Positions 25,928 to 35,507 are shown, counted from the first letter of the stretch. The stretch: 64,000 nt of DNA from Duganella radicis (GCF_009720825.1 NZ_WNKY01000006.1:1-64000), one strand, 5' to 3'. Notes: a model not told the origin generated them from the letters alone. Numbers and translations: made by a program.

Positions 25928-28216
25928 CTAGGGCGACAGCGCCTGCGCCTGCGCGTCGCGGTAGCGCACCACGAAGGCGGTCAACGCCAGCGAGTGGTAG
26001 CCGCGCGCCAGGCCGCGCAGGCGTTCGGCGAACGGCGCATAGACGGCATCCAGCGCTTGCAGGCGGTCGGCCCACTTCATGATCTCGCGCATGTCCCCGT
26101 GTTGCGCCAGCTGCCATAGGGTCTCGATCTCCTGCGCCGGCGGGATCACCAGGCTGGCGTCGTCGGCGTCGGCCGGGGCGGCGGGCGGCGGCGGCGCCTG
26201 CGCGGCAATCCAGTTCAGGGACAAGAGCGTGCCCATGGTGTGCAGCAAGGCCTCGTGTTCGATCGGCTTGGCCAGGAAGGCGTTGGCGCCGGCCTGGTAG
26301 CAGGTCGACTCGTCTTCCGGGCTGGCGCTGGCGGTCACGGCGATGATCGGGGTGCGCTCCCACGGCGGCGTCTTGCGGATGCGGCGGGTGGTCTCATTGC
26401 CGTCCAGCAGCGGCATCATGACATCCATGACGATCAGGTCGGGCTTGAAGCTGTGCAGCAGGACCAGGCATTCCAGGCCGTTCTCGGCCGCCGCCACCAC
26501 GAAGCCGGTCGCTTGCAGCAAATCGACCAGCATGGCGCGGCTGGCCGGCTGGTCGTCGACGATCAGCAATCGCTTGCGCTCGCCCTCGTAGCCGAGCATG
26601 GCGTGCGGCGTCCGCACCACGGCCGGGGCGCTGGTGGCGACCGGCGCCGCCAGCTCGAACCAGAAGGTGCTGCCCTGTCCGAGCGCGCTGGCGACCGCGA
26701 TGTCGCCGCCCATGATGCGCACCAGTTGCCGGCTGATGGCGAGGCCCAGGCCGGCGCCGCCCTCGCGCCGCTGCATATTGCCCATCTGTTCGAACGGCTG
26801 GAAGATGCGTTCGAGTTGTTGCGCGCTCATGCCGATGCCGCTGTCGGCCACCTCGAAGCGCAAGCCCACGCCGGCCTGGCCGTCATGGACGGCGTCGGCG
26901 CCGGCGCCGGTGGAGCGCGCCGGCAGCACGCGCAGCGACACCTGGCCGTGGTCGGTGAATTTCACGGCGTTGCCCAGCAGGTTGAGCAGCACCTGGCGCA
27001 GACGCGTCTGGTCGATGGTGATCGCCGCCGGCAGGCCGGGCGCCAGCTGGTAGCTGAACGCCAGGCCTTTTTCCTCGGCCTTGACGCGGATGATGTCGGC
27101 CACCGCCTGCAGGAAGCCGCCGAGCGAGGTGGCGGTCGGGTACAGCATCATCTTGCCGGCCTCGACCCGCGCCAGGTCCAGGATGTCGTTGATCAGGGTG
27201 AGCAGATGCTGGCTGCTGTCGTGGATGGTCGCCAGGCTGGCCGCCTGCTGTTCGCTCAGTTGCTCGCTGTTACGCCGCAGCAGCTGGGCATAGCCCATGA
27301 TGGCGTTCAGCGGCGTGCGTAATTCGTGACTCATCTGCGCCATGAAATTGCTGCGCTGGTGCGCCAGGCGCAGCGCCTCGGCCAGCGCCGCCTCGCGCGC
27401 CGCCTCGGCCGCCTTGCGTTCGCGGTCGATCGCGGTCAGGCTTTCCAGGCGTGAATTGCTGGCCGACAGGCTGAAGCGCAGGTGGAGCAGGCCCAGCGAC
27501 AAGCCCAGTAGCCCGCAGCCTATCCATGCCGAGACCAGGCCCATCAGCAGATTGGTCTTCGAGATCCACTTGCCGCGGAATTTGATCGAGCGCACCTCCA
27601 TCGTGATCCGTTGGCCGGGCGGGACCACGCCGGTGGACAGTTCCACCGCCGTCACGTGGTCGAGCCGGGTGTAGCTTTGCGACAGCGGCACCTTGCTGAC
27701 GGTCCGCCACCACTCGGCGGTGTGCAGGACATTGAGGGGAATCGTGAACACCGGCTGCGGCGGCATGGTGATCTCCGCCTCGTTGAAGCGCTGCGAGTTC
27801 CAGTCGCCCAGCACCGAGATCTCGGGTTCGAAATTCATCAAATGGATCTTGAAGATTTGCGGATGCGGACCCGCGTAGCGCATGTTGAAGGTGATCGTGT
27901 CGAAGCGGGAAAAGTCGACCCCCTTGACCGGGTCGCCCACCAGGAACTGCATCTTGCAAAACGGGTAGTTGGCGGCCGCGCCCAGCTGGCAGTGCATGAT
28001 GAGCGCGTCGTCGGTGCGCTCCAGCGTCGAGACCGAGTTGCCGTTGTCGCGCTGGCTGTCATCGGTCAGCCGGAAGCCATGCGGTTGGCGCGGGGAGATC
28101 TCCAGGGTGCTGGTCATGCCGAAATGATGCCAGATCAGCAACAACGGGGTCGCCAGCAAGAGGAAGATGACCAGGTAGTAACTTATCATGGTCGGGCGGG
28201 AGAGCGTCTGGTTCAT
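25928..28216 (-). CDS. Hybrid sensor histidine kinase with periplasmic jelly-roll-like sensor and receiver domain
   Basis: 762 residues. A first membrane helix (YYLVIFLLLATPLLLIW, ~13-29) and a second at ~222-245 enclose a ~190-residue periplasmic domain rich in beta strands (CKMQFLVGDPVKGVDFSRFD, VTAVELSTGVVPPGQRITME) resembling carbohydrate-binding or CIA30-like jelly rolls. Then come the HisKA domain with His at ~296 in MSHELRTPLN, an HATPase domain (GNAVKFTD, DSGIGM, GGAGLGLAISRQL) and a receiver domain (~549-665) with its phospho-acceptor Asp near 597 in DLIVMDVMMP and Lys in FLAKPIE. A ~95-residue helical C-terminal tail has no phosphotransfer His that I can see. It is a transmembrane signalling protein of unknown ligand. 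Confidence 0.88.
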   Translation of the reverse strand: MNQTLSRPTMISYYLVIFLLLATPLLLIWHHFGMTSTLEISPRQPHGFRLTDDSQRDNGNSVSTLERTDDALIMHCQLGAAANYPFCKMQFLVGDPVKGVDFSRFDTITFNMRYAGPHPQIFKIHLMNFEPEISVLGDWNSQRFNEAEITMPPQPVFTIPLNVLHTAEWWRTVSKVPLSQSYTRLDHVTAVELSTGVVPPGQRITMEVRSIKFRGKWISKTNLLMGLVSAWIGCGLLGLSLGLLHLRFSLSASNSRLESLTAIDRERKAAEAAREAALAEALRLAHQRSNFMAQMSHELRTPLNAIMGYAQLLRRNSEQLSEQQAASLATIHDSSQHLLTLINDILDLARVEAGKMMLYPTATSLGGFLQAVADIIRVKAEEKGLAFSYQLAPGLPAAITIDQTRLRQVLLNLLGNAVKFTDHGQVSLRVLPARSTGAGADAVHDGQAGVGLRFEVADSGIGMSAQQLERIFQPFEQMGNMQRREGGAGLGLAISRQLVRIMGGDIAVASALGQGSTFWFELAAPVATSAPAVVRTPHAMLGYEGERKRLLIVDDQPASRAMLVDLLQATGFVVAAAENGLECLVLLHSFKPDLIVMDVMMPLLDGNETTRRIRKTPPWERTPIIAVTASASPEDESTCYQAGANAFLAKPIEHEALLHTMGTLLSLNWIAAQAPPPPAAPADADDASLVIPPAQEIETLWQLAQHGDMREIMKWADRLQALDAVYAPFAERLRGLARGYHSLALTAFVVRYRDAQAQALSP

Positions 28217-28329
28217 GGACAGACCAATGGGTGTTGGAATAGCAAGGACTTAGCGGAATACATGGGAGTATATACGTAAGGAATCCTTTATTTGCTCCTT
28301 TGCGGTCCGCGTAGCCTTCCCCACTCAGA

Positions 28330-28502
28330 TCGACAGCGCGGCGCCGTTCTTGCGTTGTTCCGCGCTCAGGTTGCCGACGCTGTAGGCGCTGAAGTTGCGG
28401 CAGGGTCGCCGGTGGACGAGGCCCAGTATTGCAGGCGGTTGCTGGCCGCGTCGTTTGTGTAGTTGAACACGCCGGCCGGTCCGGTGTGCGCGGCCGAGCT
28501 CG
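28330..28502 (-). pseudogene. Decayed duplicate of the RHS core
   Basis: Bases 28330-28489 repeat 31097-31260 of the intact RHS gene with scattered substitutions and small deletions (for example a missing TCG). The match then jumps over about 50 bases and continues at GCGGCCGAGCTC, which is 31314-31326 in the parent; both sides of the jump carry GTGCG, as expected for a deletion by short homology. The reading frame is broken. It sits directly downstream of a lipoprotein gene in transcription order, the place where orphan RHS core fragments are usually left after toxin-tip exchange. Confidence 0.85.
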
Positions 28503-28546
28503 CCGATGCATACGGCGTCCTCGACACCGACTGGCAAGGCGTTTTA

Positions 28547-28954
28547 CTAGGGAAGCACGATATGCCCCACAACCTCGCTCTCATTCAATAGATACAATGT
28601 GTCGCCCGCTTCTAAACGATCAGATATTTGCACGCGAACCCTCCCACGACACTCGCAGCCGCTTCCTCTTGTACTCTGCGTAAGAACCAAGGTGGCTTTG
28701 TGTTCCTTTGCAACCGTTAGCCAAGGTGAGCGTAACTCAGCCTCGCATGCGAATGTCTCACTCACCTCTACAATGTAACGATTAGCCTGCTTTAAAACGG
28801 ACAACCCATCTTTAAGCGCCGTTTGGTCGCAGACTTTCGATTCCAATACTGATACTCCGGTTTGAAGAGTCCAAGCCTGCCCAATCCTTTCAGTCTTTGA
28901 ACATGAGCAAAGCATTAGTGCCGCTAAAAGAAAAAACATTCGGTTCACCTTCAC
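28547..28954 (-). CDS. Small lipoprotein in the RHS locus, possible immunity protein
   Basis: 135 residues from a GTG start with AAGGA six bases upstream. The N terminus is a lipoprotein signal (MFFLLAALMLCSCSK) with a cysteine after LCS. The mature part has two cysteine pairs (KVCDQ, TFACEAE, GCECRGRVRV) and beta-strand character, ending in VVGHIVLP. Base composition is lower in GC than the flanking backbone. Small lipoproteins in this position of RHS or Cdi loci often protect against envelope-acting toxins, so an immunity role is possible. No family was recognised. Its stop lies ~45 bases before the RHS remnant. Confidence 0.6.
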   Translation of the reverse strand: MKVNRMFFLLAALMLCSCSKTERIGQAWTLQTGVSVLESKVCDQTALKDGLSVLKQANRYIVEVSETFACEAELRSPWLTVAKEHKATLVLTQSTRGSGCECRGRVRVQISDRLEAGDTLYLLNESEVVGHIVLP

Positions 28955-29020
28955 TTCGCTTCCTTAGTCAGAAACAGGCTGGCGTTTTTTTGCCGTTTCG
29001 CCTTTAGAATCAGGCTCCGT

Positions 29021-29302
29021 TTAATTTTTCAGACCTGACTGGGTAGTCGCACCACGTTTAATTCGACGCCAACCAACCACAAACAGTATCAATGAGATCA
29101 AGCCTAAAACGATACAAGAAATTATTGCGATATAAGGTTGCCTGCAACGAAAGTGTTCATGCAAAAGGCTAAAATTATTATTGCAAAAATTACTGGCAAG
29201 ACTAGCTGAAGAAAATAGCCACAGAAAGCTCCACAGTGAAGCGAAAAACGCAACAACGCCAAATAAAAAATAAATCCAACTGCGCTGTTTTTTGCTTTTC
29301 AA
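29021..29302 (-). CDS. Small two-helix membrane protein in the RHS locus
   Basis: 93 residues from a TTG start (TTGAAAAGC) with GGTGAT just upstream. Two membrane helices (WIYFLFGVVAFFASLWSFLWLF and IAIISCIVLGLISLILFVVGW) enclose a ~30-residue loop with two cysteines (NFCNNN, FRCRQ). A basic tail (RRIKRGATTQ) suggests both ends are cytoplasmic. AT-rich composition marks it as part of the accessory block. Its position next to a decayed RHS toxin tip makes it a candidate immunity or accessory protein. No family recognised; the unusual start codon lowers confidence. Confidence 0.5.
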   Translation of the reverse strand: MKSKKQRSWIYFLFGVVAFFASLWSFLWLFSSASLASNFCNNNFSLLHEHFRCRQPYIAIISCIVLGLISLILFVVGWRRIKRGATTQSGLKN

Positions 29303-29411
29303 AGAATCACCATGAGCCTGTAAGAATTTCTATGTGAAAACTGAGCCGCCAGTCCGCTTCACCAGCTCGCTTAACGCTTACGCAGGTAATCGGGGTTTGT
29401 CCATGTAACAT

Positions 29412-29600
29412 TTAGGGGCGCCCATCCCAGAAGGATCTAGGGTCAAGAGGAATATGAACACCTCCAGACCAATGTTCAAGTGCAGACGCGACTCCCCGCC
29501 TGTTCCGGGATATGGATGGTAGTCAAGACGCATAACTGGTCCTTGGACAGCCGTCCGCCAAACCGATCAATGGAATAGATTCGATCCCATCATGACTTAC
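29412..29600 (-). pseudogene. Frameshifted RHS C-terminal toxin-tip remnant
   Basis: Three minus-strand frames together give one coherent protein tail. First WDRIYSIDRFGG; then, after a shift, VWRTAVQGPVMRLDYHPYPG leading to RLHLNI; then, after a further shift, ALEHWSGGVHIPLDPRSFWD and a stop at 29412-29414. The DYHP..G...LH...HIP.D.R order is typical of tips of RHS and related secreted toxins, in which a compact basic/His domain ends the protein. Because frames are broken at least twice, it cannot be translated as one product. It lies between a candidate immunity gene and two small membrane/lipoprotein genes. Confidence 0.55.
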
Positions 29601-29627
29601 TCGTAAATGTCTTGATGAAACGGACTA

Positions 29628-29957
29628 TTAGCTTTTCAAATAAGACTCTGCCGAAAACGCAAGTGCATTTTCCAATTCGAAGACACAGTCGTAAATTTGT
29701 GCCAATCCAAATAGCATTGTCAAAAACGAATCGGCTGAAACGATATCCTCACCCCGCTGCAACGTCAAAACTCTCGACAGCACCCGATGGCTAATTTCGA
29801 CAACCCCCCGTAAAGCGACCGGCCGTTCGACGGCATTTTCGGCAGGAACATAGGTATTTCGTGCGACCACAGTTAGATGAAAGGCTAAAGAATTCAAGTA
29901 ACGGGCGCGTTCGTTTATAGGCATCGCCTCAATCATTGAAGCATCATCATTAATCAT
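29628..29957 (-). CDS. Candidate immunity protein for the RHS toxin
   Basis: The ATG at 29957 is chosen because GAGGAAAG lies seven bases upstream; an in-frame start at 29990 lacks a ribosome site. The 109-residue product is all-helical by eye, hydrophilic and without signal peptide (MINDDASMIEAMPINERARY, HRVLSRVLTLQRGEDIV, MLFGLAQIYDCVFELENAL). It is the first gene after the RHS stop on the same strand, ~195 bases downstream, in the AT-rich block. Cytoplasmic, acidic-to-neutral helical proteins in this position are usually cognate immunity proteins. The family is not recognised and the pairing is inference from position. Confidence 0.6.
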   Translation of the reverse strand: MINDDASMIEAMPINERARYLNSLAFHLTVVARNTYVPAENAVERPVALRGVVEISHRVLSRVLTLQRGEDIVSADSFLTMLFGLAQIYDCVFELENALAFSAESYLKS

Positions 29958-30152
29958 ATTTCTTTCCTCAAAGTTCCGTATAAGCTGCAAATGTTATGCT
30001 AAAGGCCAACAATCCATCTGACTTATGCTGGCAGAGTTTCTTAAAATTAGTATCAAAAACGTTTGCTAAATATACGCTTCACGCCACCGCTGCCCTGCTT
30101 GCGTGACTTTTGGGGCTGAACAGTTTTTACGGCATTTGCAGATACCGAATGG

Positions 30153-33100
30153 TCACATACATCCTACTTCTGCTGCCCCTGGTTTTATTCCACAAACGGC
30201 ATTCTCTCGATCTATTTCACTTCCTCTTTCTACCATGTCGCTAATATCCAAGTATAGTCCAAGCGTACCTAATGCCCCCAAGACTCCAGGGACACGACAC
30301 ATGCCCCCGGGTTTATAGGGCACACGAGGCAATTTATTTACATTAACACCACGCTCTTGAAGTATCGTAATTCGGGTATTGCCATCCCAAATTCTTCCGT
30401 CGGAACCAACTCGCAAAGGCTCTGGCGATCCTGGTTTCAAAGACTCAACTATGCTCGGCGTTGACTCTCTCGCCCAGCTCAGGTAATTGCTAGATGGGCT
30501 CTTGATTGTGCTAAGTGAGTGCATCGGTACCAACGGAGGGGGATCGCTTGCCAATCCACTTGGATCGGATAATGAAACAGGATTCCCCCCGACATATGCG
30601 TAGGTGTTGACGCCCCCCGCCAGCCCGATCGGATCGCTCTGGAGGTAACGTCCCAGCGTGGCGTCATAGTACCTGTGCCAGTTGTACCACAACCCGGACT
30701 CCGCGTCATACTGCTGGCCCGGGAAGCCGATGTTCAGGGGCACGGTGTTGAGCGTGACGACGCGGTCGAACGCGCTGTTGTTGGCGCGCCAGGCGACGTT
30801 GCCGGCGCTGTCCGACAGCGCCTCCGGACGGGCCACCTGATCGTTGTGGCTGGCGTAGAACTGCCCGCCGCGCGCGATGCCCAGCAGCTCGCCGCCCAGC
30901 CACACGTACTCGGTGGCCGACGGGCCGGTCTCGGCCAGCAACTGGCCCGACGGGCCGTACACGTAGCGCGCGGTGCCCGCCGCCGTGATTTTCTCCACCC
31001 GCAGATCGAGGGCGTTGTATTTATAGGCGCCAAGGGCCGCGCCGTTCTGCCGGAAGGCGCTGAGGCGGTTGAACAGGTCGTAGTCGTAGCCGATGGTCGA
31101 CAGCGCGGCGCCGCTCTTGCGTTGTTCCGCGCTCAGGTTGCCGACGCTGTCGTAGGCGCTGAAGTTGCGGTAGCGGTCGCCGGTGGACGAGGCCCAGTAT
31201 TGCAGGCGGTTGCTGGCCGTGTCGTTGGTGTAGTTGAACACACCGGCCGGTCCGGTGTGCGAGGCGCGGTTGCCCACCAAGTCCCAACTGAACGATTCGC
31301 CGCCGGCCGTGCGCGCGGCCGAGCTCACCCGGTCGGCGCTGTCGTAGCCGTAGGTGTCCGACTTGCTCGCGTCCAGGCTGTCGGCGCGGGTCTTGAGGCG
31401 GTCGGCCGGGTCGTAGCCCAGTTGCAGCTTGTGGACCGTCAGGCTGTCGATCGTGACCAGGCGCCCGTCGGTGTCCAGCGTCAGCAAGCGTGGCTTGTTG
31501 TTGCCGAAGCGCCAGGCGTAGCGCCTGCCGTTCACTGGCTGGTACTGGAACGAATCGGCGATGGTGCTCCAGGTCCCGCCCAGGCTGCTGGTCAGCTTGT
31601 TCAAGCGGCCGTAGGTGTCATACCAATAGGTCAGCTTGAGACCCGACGGGTAGGTCAGCGTCTGCGGCCGCCCGGCCGCGTCGTAGGTCCAGCCGGTCGC
31701 ATAGGTTTGCCCCGTGATCACCGCGGTCTGCGTGCCCAACTGGCCCGCCGCCGTGTAGGTATAGCTGGTCTGGCCGCTGGCGTTGCTGGTCCCGGTCAGG
31801 TGGCCGACGCCATAGGTGCCCTGGTCGTAGCTCAGGGTTTCCGTGGCCGCGCCCACCGTGCGCGAGGTCAGGCGGCCGAGGCCATCCCAGGTATATTGGA
31901 GGAGGGCGCCGTTGGCGCGGTGCTCGGTCGCCATCCGGCCGGCCTGGTCGTAGGTGTAGGTGGTGGTCCCGGTGTCGGGGCTGGTCACCGTCAGCACGTC
32001 GCCGAAGGCGTTGTAGGTGTAGTTGGTCTGCACGCCACGGGCGTCGCGGATCCAGTCGCGGTTGCCGGCGGCGTCGTAGTGGAACAGCGTGGCGCTGCCC
32101 TCGGGCAGCACGGTGGCCTTGGTCAGGCGCCGCTGGGCGTCGTACTCGAAGGACTTCGCGTTGCCGTTGGCGTCGGACAGCGAGACGAGGTTGCCGTTCT
32201 TGTCGTAGCGATAGTTCCAGGCCTGGCCGTTGTTGCCGATCCTGGTGTACAGCCGGCCCAGCGAGTCGTCCTTCGCGGTGGCGACGAAACTGCCGTTCGC
32301 CACGGCGGAGGTGGCGCTGCCGGTCCAGTTGGGCGTTTGGCGGGCCGAGCTGGTGGTGGTGGTCAGCGTCGGCGCGTTGTAGGCGACGGTGGCGAAGTTG
32401 TTCGCGGCGTCGCCCACCTGCTGGAGCCGGCCGCTGGCGGTGTAGCGATAGCGGCTGGCGCTGCCGTCCGGGTACACGATGTCGGTGACCTGGCGATCAC
32501 CGTTGTAGCTGTAGGTGGTGACGCGGTTCCCGGTGGGCAGATTATCGGTCGCCGACCTCAGGGTGGTGTTCAGGTTGTACGCCAGGGTATGGCTGATGCC
32601 GTTCAGGTCCACCACCGTTGCGGGCTGGCCCAGCTTGTCATGGCCGCTGAACGAGACCGACTGTCCCAGCTGGTTGGTCGTGCGGATCAAGTTGCCGAAC
32701 GCGTCATACGCGGTGGTCTCGGTCTGGTTGCCGGCCGCCAGATAGTAGGTGGTGGTCTGCGTCGCCAGCAGGCCGTCCGGGTGGTAGGTGTAGGTGTAGC
32801 CGATTTTGCGCTGCTCGCCGCTGGCCAGGTCGTTGTCGGTCACGGTGTCCAGCAGGCCATAGTCCTGCACGGCTGTGTTGGTCTTATAAGTGTAGTCGAT
32901 GCGCCGGAAGGTGGTGCCATTGGCGTCGCGGAATTCGGTCGAACTCAGGCGGCTGTTGGGGCCCCAGTTATTGAACTTCGTCAACGCGTTGGCCGTGCCC
33001 GCCGCCGTCGTGACGCTGATCAGCGCCTTGGTGCCGTCGAAGAAATAGTCCGTCTTGTTGCCTTCCCAGTCCAGAGTGTAGTCGATGTCTCCGTTCGCCG

Positions 33101-34346
33101 TATAGAACGTCGAGGCCACCGACGCCGGGCAACTGGCGGTCAGGCTGCGCGATTGCGAGGTGATGCGTTTCTCGGTGAGATAGGTGGTGTAGGTGTAACG
33201 CGTGGTCTGGCCGCGCGCGTCGGTCACATCGGTATAGTTGCCGCCATATACAAACGATTCGAATTCCTCGCGTCCGGCCAGCGCGCTGTCGATCACCCGC
33301 TTGCTGGCGTCGTACTGGTAGGTGCTGTAGCGCACGCCGTTCACCTTGATCCCGGTCAGCAACGTCGGGTCGCGGCTGTCCTCGTACATATACTCCCGGT
33401 AGTCGGCGGGCACGCCGCTCGCGGCGTCCACCGGGGCGGTAACCTTCACCAGCATGTTGTTGCCGTCGTAGGCGTATTTCCAGCTCTGTCCGTTCGGGTC
33501 GGTCACCTGCGTCACCCGGTTGTTCACCCAGTTGAACTGAAGCGATTGCCCGGCGGCGTTGGTGATCGCCCCCACTTGCCCGGCCCCGTTCCAATTGTAT
33601 TGGAGCAGTATGGCGCCCGTGCCGGAGAGGAGCTTGTCAAAGCGGCCATCGGCGAAATAGCTGAACCGCTGGTTATTCTTGTACAGCGTGTATTTATTCT
33701 GGGCGACGTCGAAAGTTAAATAGCCTACGGCCGCCGGCCCCGGGTAGAGTCTGAGCCCCGGCGGATAGCCGGGCGGGGAGGTCATCTTGCTCAGGACGTG
33801 TTCCGCCCCCGTCGAGTCAATCACTGTGATCGGATCGGGGATGTCGTTGGTATAGCTGTAAAACACCAGGCTCGGCTGCTCGATACCCGACAACCAGTTG
33901 GGACCGAACAGACTGCCTGCCTTGTGTTGGCTGCGGTAGGTGCGTTCCAGCGACAATCCCGACGGCGACGTCGCCACAAAATCCGTCTCCAGCTTGAACT
34001 TCTCGCCTGTGGCGATCACCACCGGATTCGGCGTCGTGGGACTGGTTGTGGGGATGGCTTTTTTCCCGGGACATAACGGATCCGTCAGGCCGCTGTTGTT
34101 CTGTGCGTTCGGCAGCATGTTTTGAAAGGAGGGTAGCCTGATCGAGGGCAGATCCACGGGGGCGGATGGCATGGACCAACCGGGTCCCTTGTCAGGGCGA
34201 TCTCCTTTGATTTCAACGCTAGGGATATCCGGTGACGGTGAGGGAGTATCGTTTTGAGCGGAGGCGCTGAGATGCGAGCTGGTTAAAGCCAGGGCGATTG
34301 CCGCGTGGCGTAGGCGTGGATGCTGAGTCATGATGGAATTTTTCAT
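30153..34346 (-). CDS. Signal-peptide RHS/YD-repeat polymorphic toxin
   Basis: About 1397 residues starting at 34346 ([19 protein letters not shown]), giving a Sec signal peptide ending LSASAQ. A DUF6531-like start ([17 protein letters not shown]) leads into many YD repeats (for example [17 protein letters not shown]) forming the shell. The RHS-associated core ends with [20 protein letters not shown] and DPSGLA at ~1264. The last ~132 residues are a separate AT-rich tip containing [20 protein letters not shown] at about 1310-1330, which resembles a ParB/sulfiredoxin-type DGNxR motif, followed by a hydrophobic stretch and [16 protein letters not shown]. With no PAAR or VgrG domain it is probably a cell-surface or secreted YD-repeat protein, not a type VI effector. 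A candidate immunity gene follows. Confidence 0.88.
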   Translation of the reverse strand: MKNSIMTQHPRLRHAAIALALTSSHLSASAQNDTPSPSPDIPSVEIKGDRPDKGPGWSMPSAPVDLPSIRLPSFQNMLPNAQNNSGLTDPLCPGKKAIPTTSPTTPNPVVIATGEKFKLETDFVATSPSGLSLERTYRSQHKAGSLFGPNWLSGIEQPSLVFYSYTNDIPDPITVIDSTGAEHVLSKMTSPPGYPPGLRLYPGPAAVGYLTFDVAQNKYTLYKNNQRFSYFADGRFDKLLSGTGAILLQYNWNGAGQVGAITNAAGQSLQFNWVNNRVTQVTDPNGQSWKYAYDGNNMLVKVTAPVDAASGVPADYREYMYEDSRDPTLLTGIKVNGVRYSTYQYDASKRVIDSALAGREEFESFVYGGNYTDVTDARGQTTRYTYTTYLTEKRITSQSRSLTASCPASVASTFYTANGDIDYTLDWEGNKTDYFFDGTKALISVTTAAGTANALTKFNNWGPNSRLSSTEFRDANGTTFRRIDYTYKTNTAVQDYGLLDTVTDNDLASGEQRKIGYTYTYHPDGLLATQTTTYYLAAGNQTETTAYDAFGNLIRTTNQLGQSVSFSGHDKLGQPATVVDLNGISHTLAYNLNTTLRSATDNLPTGNRVTTYSYNGDRQVTDIVYPDGSASRYRYTASGRLQQVGDAANNFATVAYNAPTLTTTTSSARQTPNWTGSATSAVANGSFVATAKDDSLGRLYTRIGNNGQAWNYRYDKNGNLVSLSDANGNAKSFEYDAQRRLTKATVLPEGSATLFHYDAAGNRDWIRDARGVQTNYTYNAFGDVLTVTSPDTGTTTYTYDQAGRMATEHRANGALLQYTWDGLGRLTSRTVGAATETLSYDQGTYGVGHLTGTSNASGQTSYTYTAAGQLGTQTAVITGQTYATGWTYDAAGRPQTLTYPSGLKLTYWYDTYGRLNKLTSSLGGTWSTIADSFQYQPVNGRRYAWRFGNNKPRLLTLDTDGRLVTIDSLTVHKLQLGYDPADRLKTRADSLDASKSDTYGYDSADRVSSAARTAGGESFSWDLVGNRASHTGPAGVFNYTNDTASNRLQYWASSTGDRYRNFSAYDSVGNLSAEQRKSGAALSTIGYDYDLFNRLSAFRQNGAALGAYKYNALDLRVEKITAAGTARYVYGPSGQLLAETGPSATEYVWLGGELLGIARGGQFYASHNDQVARPEALSDSAGNVAWRANNSAFDRVVTLNTVPLNIGFPGQQYDAESGLWYNWHRYYDATLGRYLQSDPIGLAGGVNTYAYVGGNPVSLSDPSGLASDPPPLVPMHSLSTIKSPSSNYLSWARESTPSIVESLKPGSPEPLRVGSDGRIWDGNTRITILQERGVNVNKLPRVPYKPGGMCRVPGVLGALGTLGLYLDISDMVERGSEIDRENAVCGIKPGAAEVGCM

Positions 34347-34427
34347 ATGCCTTAACGGATTTGGTCCGGCGTGTGGGATGGTCATGTGAGGCTGGCGGCC
34401 GGACGGGCCGCCTTGCGCTTCACAGCG

Positions 34428-34757
34428 TCACTTCTGTGGCTTAGGCCGTTTAGTCATGACCTTCTGCCCACCTTGCTTGACGCAGCTGTCGCGCGGGACG
34501 TATGTGAACTCGCTACCATCCTTGGATTTTTTTTCGGATACCTTGCAGTCGTCCGAATCCGCGTCGGCCACGCACTCTTTGGACTTGGCGTTGGCTAACC
34601 CGAAACACTTTTCCATCTCGGCCTGGGCGCCCACTGTCAGGAAGTAGGGCACTTCCTCGGCCGGTGCCGACTGCGCCTCCTCGGATGCCGTGGCGTGGTT
34701 GATGTGCATCAGGACTAGCAGTAAAAATCCCGCTGAACTTGCCGTCTTTACAAGCAT
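34428..34757 (-). CDS. Orphan DUF2282 (bufferin BufA-type) four-cysteine exported protein
   Basis: 109 residues; GAGGAGGGGG lies directly before the ATG at 34757. A signal peptide (SAGFLLLVLMHINHATA) is followed by an acidic linker and a cysteine core: EKCFG, KECVAD, DDCKV and YVPRDSCVK. The first two cysteines are 11 apart and the next 9 apart, and VPRDSC matches the VPKGTC ending of DUF2282. DUF2282 proteins are bufferin precursors whose cysteines are modified by a DUF692/MNIO enzyme to bind copper. Neither DUF692 nor its partner protein is encoded nearby, so this copy is orphan or modified in trans. It lies ~80 bases upstream of the RHS start on the same strand and could be cotranscribed. 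Confidence 0.65.
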   Translation of the reverse strand: MLVKTASSAGFLLLVLMHINHATASEEAQSAPAEEVPYFLTVGAQAEMEKCFGLANAKSKECVADADSDDCKVSEKKSKDGSEFTYVPRDSCVKQGGQKVMTKRPKPQK

Positions 34758-34981
34758 TTCCCCCTCCTCGTTTGACTTTTAAAATAACTTTAATGAAACC
34801 AGTTTCACATAATTTGGAGGCAATATTTCTATCCGATTGTCACAATCTATCTTTTATTTATTTCAACAAAGATGCCTCGGGCTGGTTCGGGGGAGGGGCG
34901 ATAAGCCCAGCGCAATTGCGTTTAACGGAACGGCCGGCCGCGTCGCCTGTATCAGTTGAGCAGCCTTTCGTGAGACCCATC

Positions 34982-35506
34982 ATGTTGTCCATATCTACAT
35001 TTGCCACCGGTTCCAGCACCGACGCCTACCAGGAGTTGATGCAAAAGAAACTGGATATCGCCAAGAAGAACGCCGCGGCGACCGATGGACTGTCGCGCAA
35101 GGCGGACCAGGACCAGAAAGCCCTGGCGCGCCAGCGCGTGGATGAAATCAAGAAGGAAATCGAGGCGCTGAGGAAGATGCTGGCCCTGTTTGGCGGCAAG
35201 GACGCCAAGGCCCTGCTGCAACAGCTCAAGCAGCTGGCCAGCCAGCTGAAGCAGGTGTCCGGCGTGCTGCGGGCCGCGCCCGAAAACAGCGTGCCGGACA
35301 CGCAAACGCCGGACGGCTACGGCGCCTACGCGGAACAGCAAGCCTCGGCCGACGCCGAGGCCGCCACAACCGTCCAGCCGGTGGCGGCGCCGTTTGACGC
35401 CCAGCGCGCCGAGGACGAGAAACAACTGGACAGTGTCAGCCAATCCCTCAAGGGGCTGCGCGCCACGGTGGAGCGCCTGGTCCGCCAGCAGGACCACAAG
35501 GCCTGA
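34982..35506 (+). CDS. Coiled-coil hypothetical protein
   Basis: Start at 34982 (MLSISTFATGSSTDAYQ); residues encoded before it are AT-rich intergenic sequence. The 174-residue product has no signal peptide. Helical coiled-coil segments run at ~18-60 (QKKLDIAKKNAAATDGL, RQRVDEIKKEIEALRKML) and ~65-95 (LLQQLKQLASQLKQVSGVL), followed by an Ala/Thr-rich linker and a last helix (LDSVSQSLKGLRATVERLV). The layout recalls FlxA-like and similar small coiled-coil proteins, but this is a resemblance only. It is divergent from the bufferin-like gene and ends one base before the convergent hydrolase stop. Confidence 0.65.
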   Translation: MLSISTFATGSSTDAYQELMQKKLDIAKKNAAATDGLSRKADQDQKALARQRVDEIKKEIEALRKMLALFGGKDAKALLQQLKQLASQLKQVSGVLRAAPENSVPDTQTPDGYGAYAEQQASADAEAATTVQPVAAPFDAQRAEDEKQLDSVSQSLKGLRATVERLVRQQDHKA

Positions 35507-35507
35507 G

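Noticed and set aside
28429..28683. A plus-strand 84-codon ORF over the RHS remnant
   Set aside because: It is antisense to both the RHS fragment and the lipoprotein gene, which has a proper signal and ribosome site.
30675..33719. A 1014-codon plus-strand ORF
   Set aside because: It is antisense to the RHS/YD-repeat gene; its Val/Gly/Ala-rich translation has no domain and arises from GC-rich codon bias.
31000..34000. Spaced repeats that could suggest a CRISPR or tandem-repeat array
   Set aside because: They are degenerate YD-repeat codons of an intact reading frame, without constant direct repeats and unique spacers.
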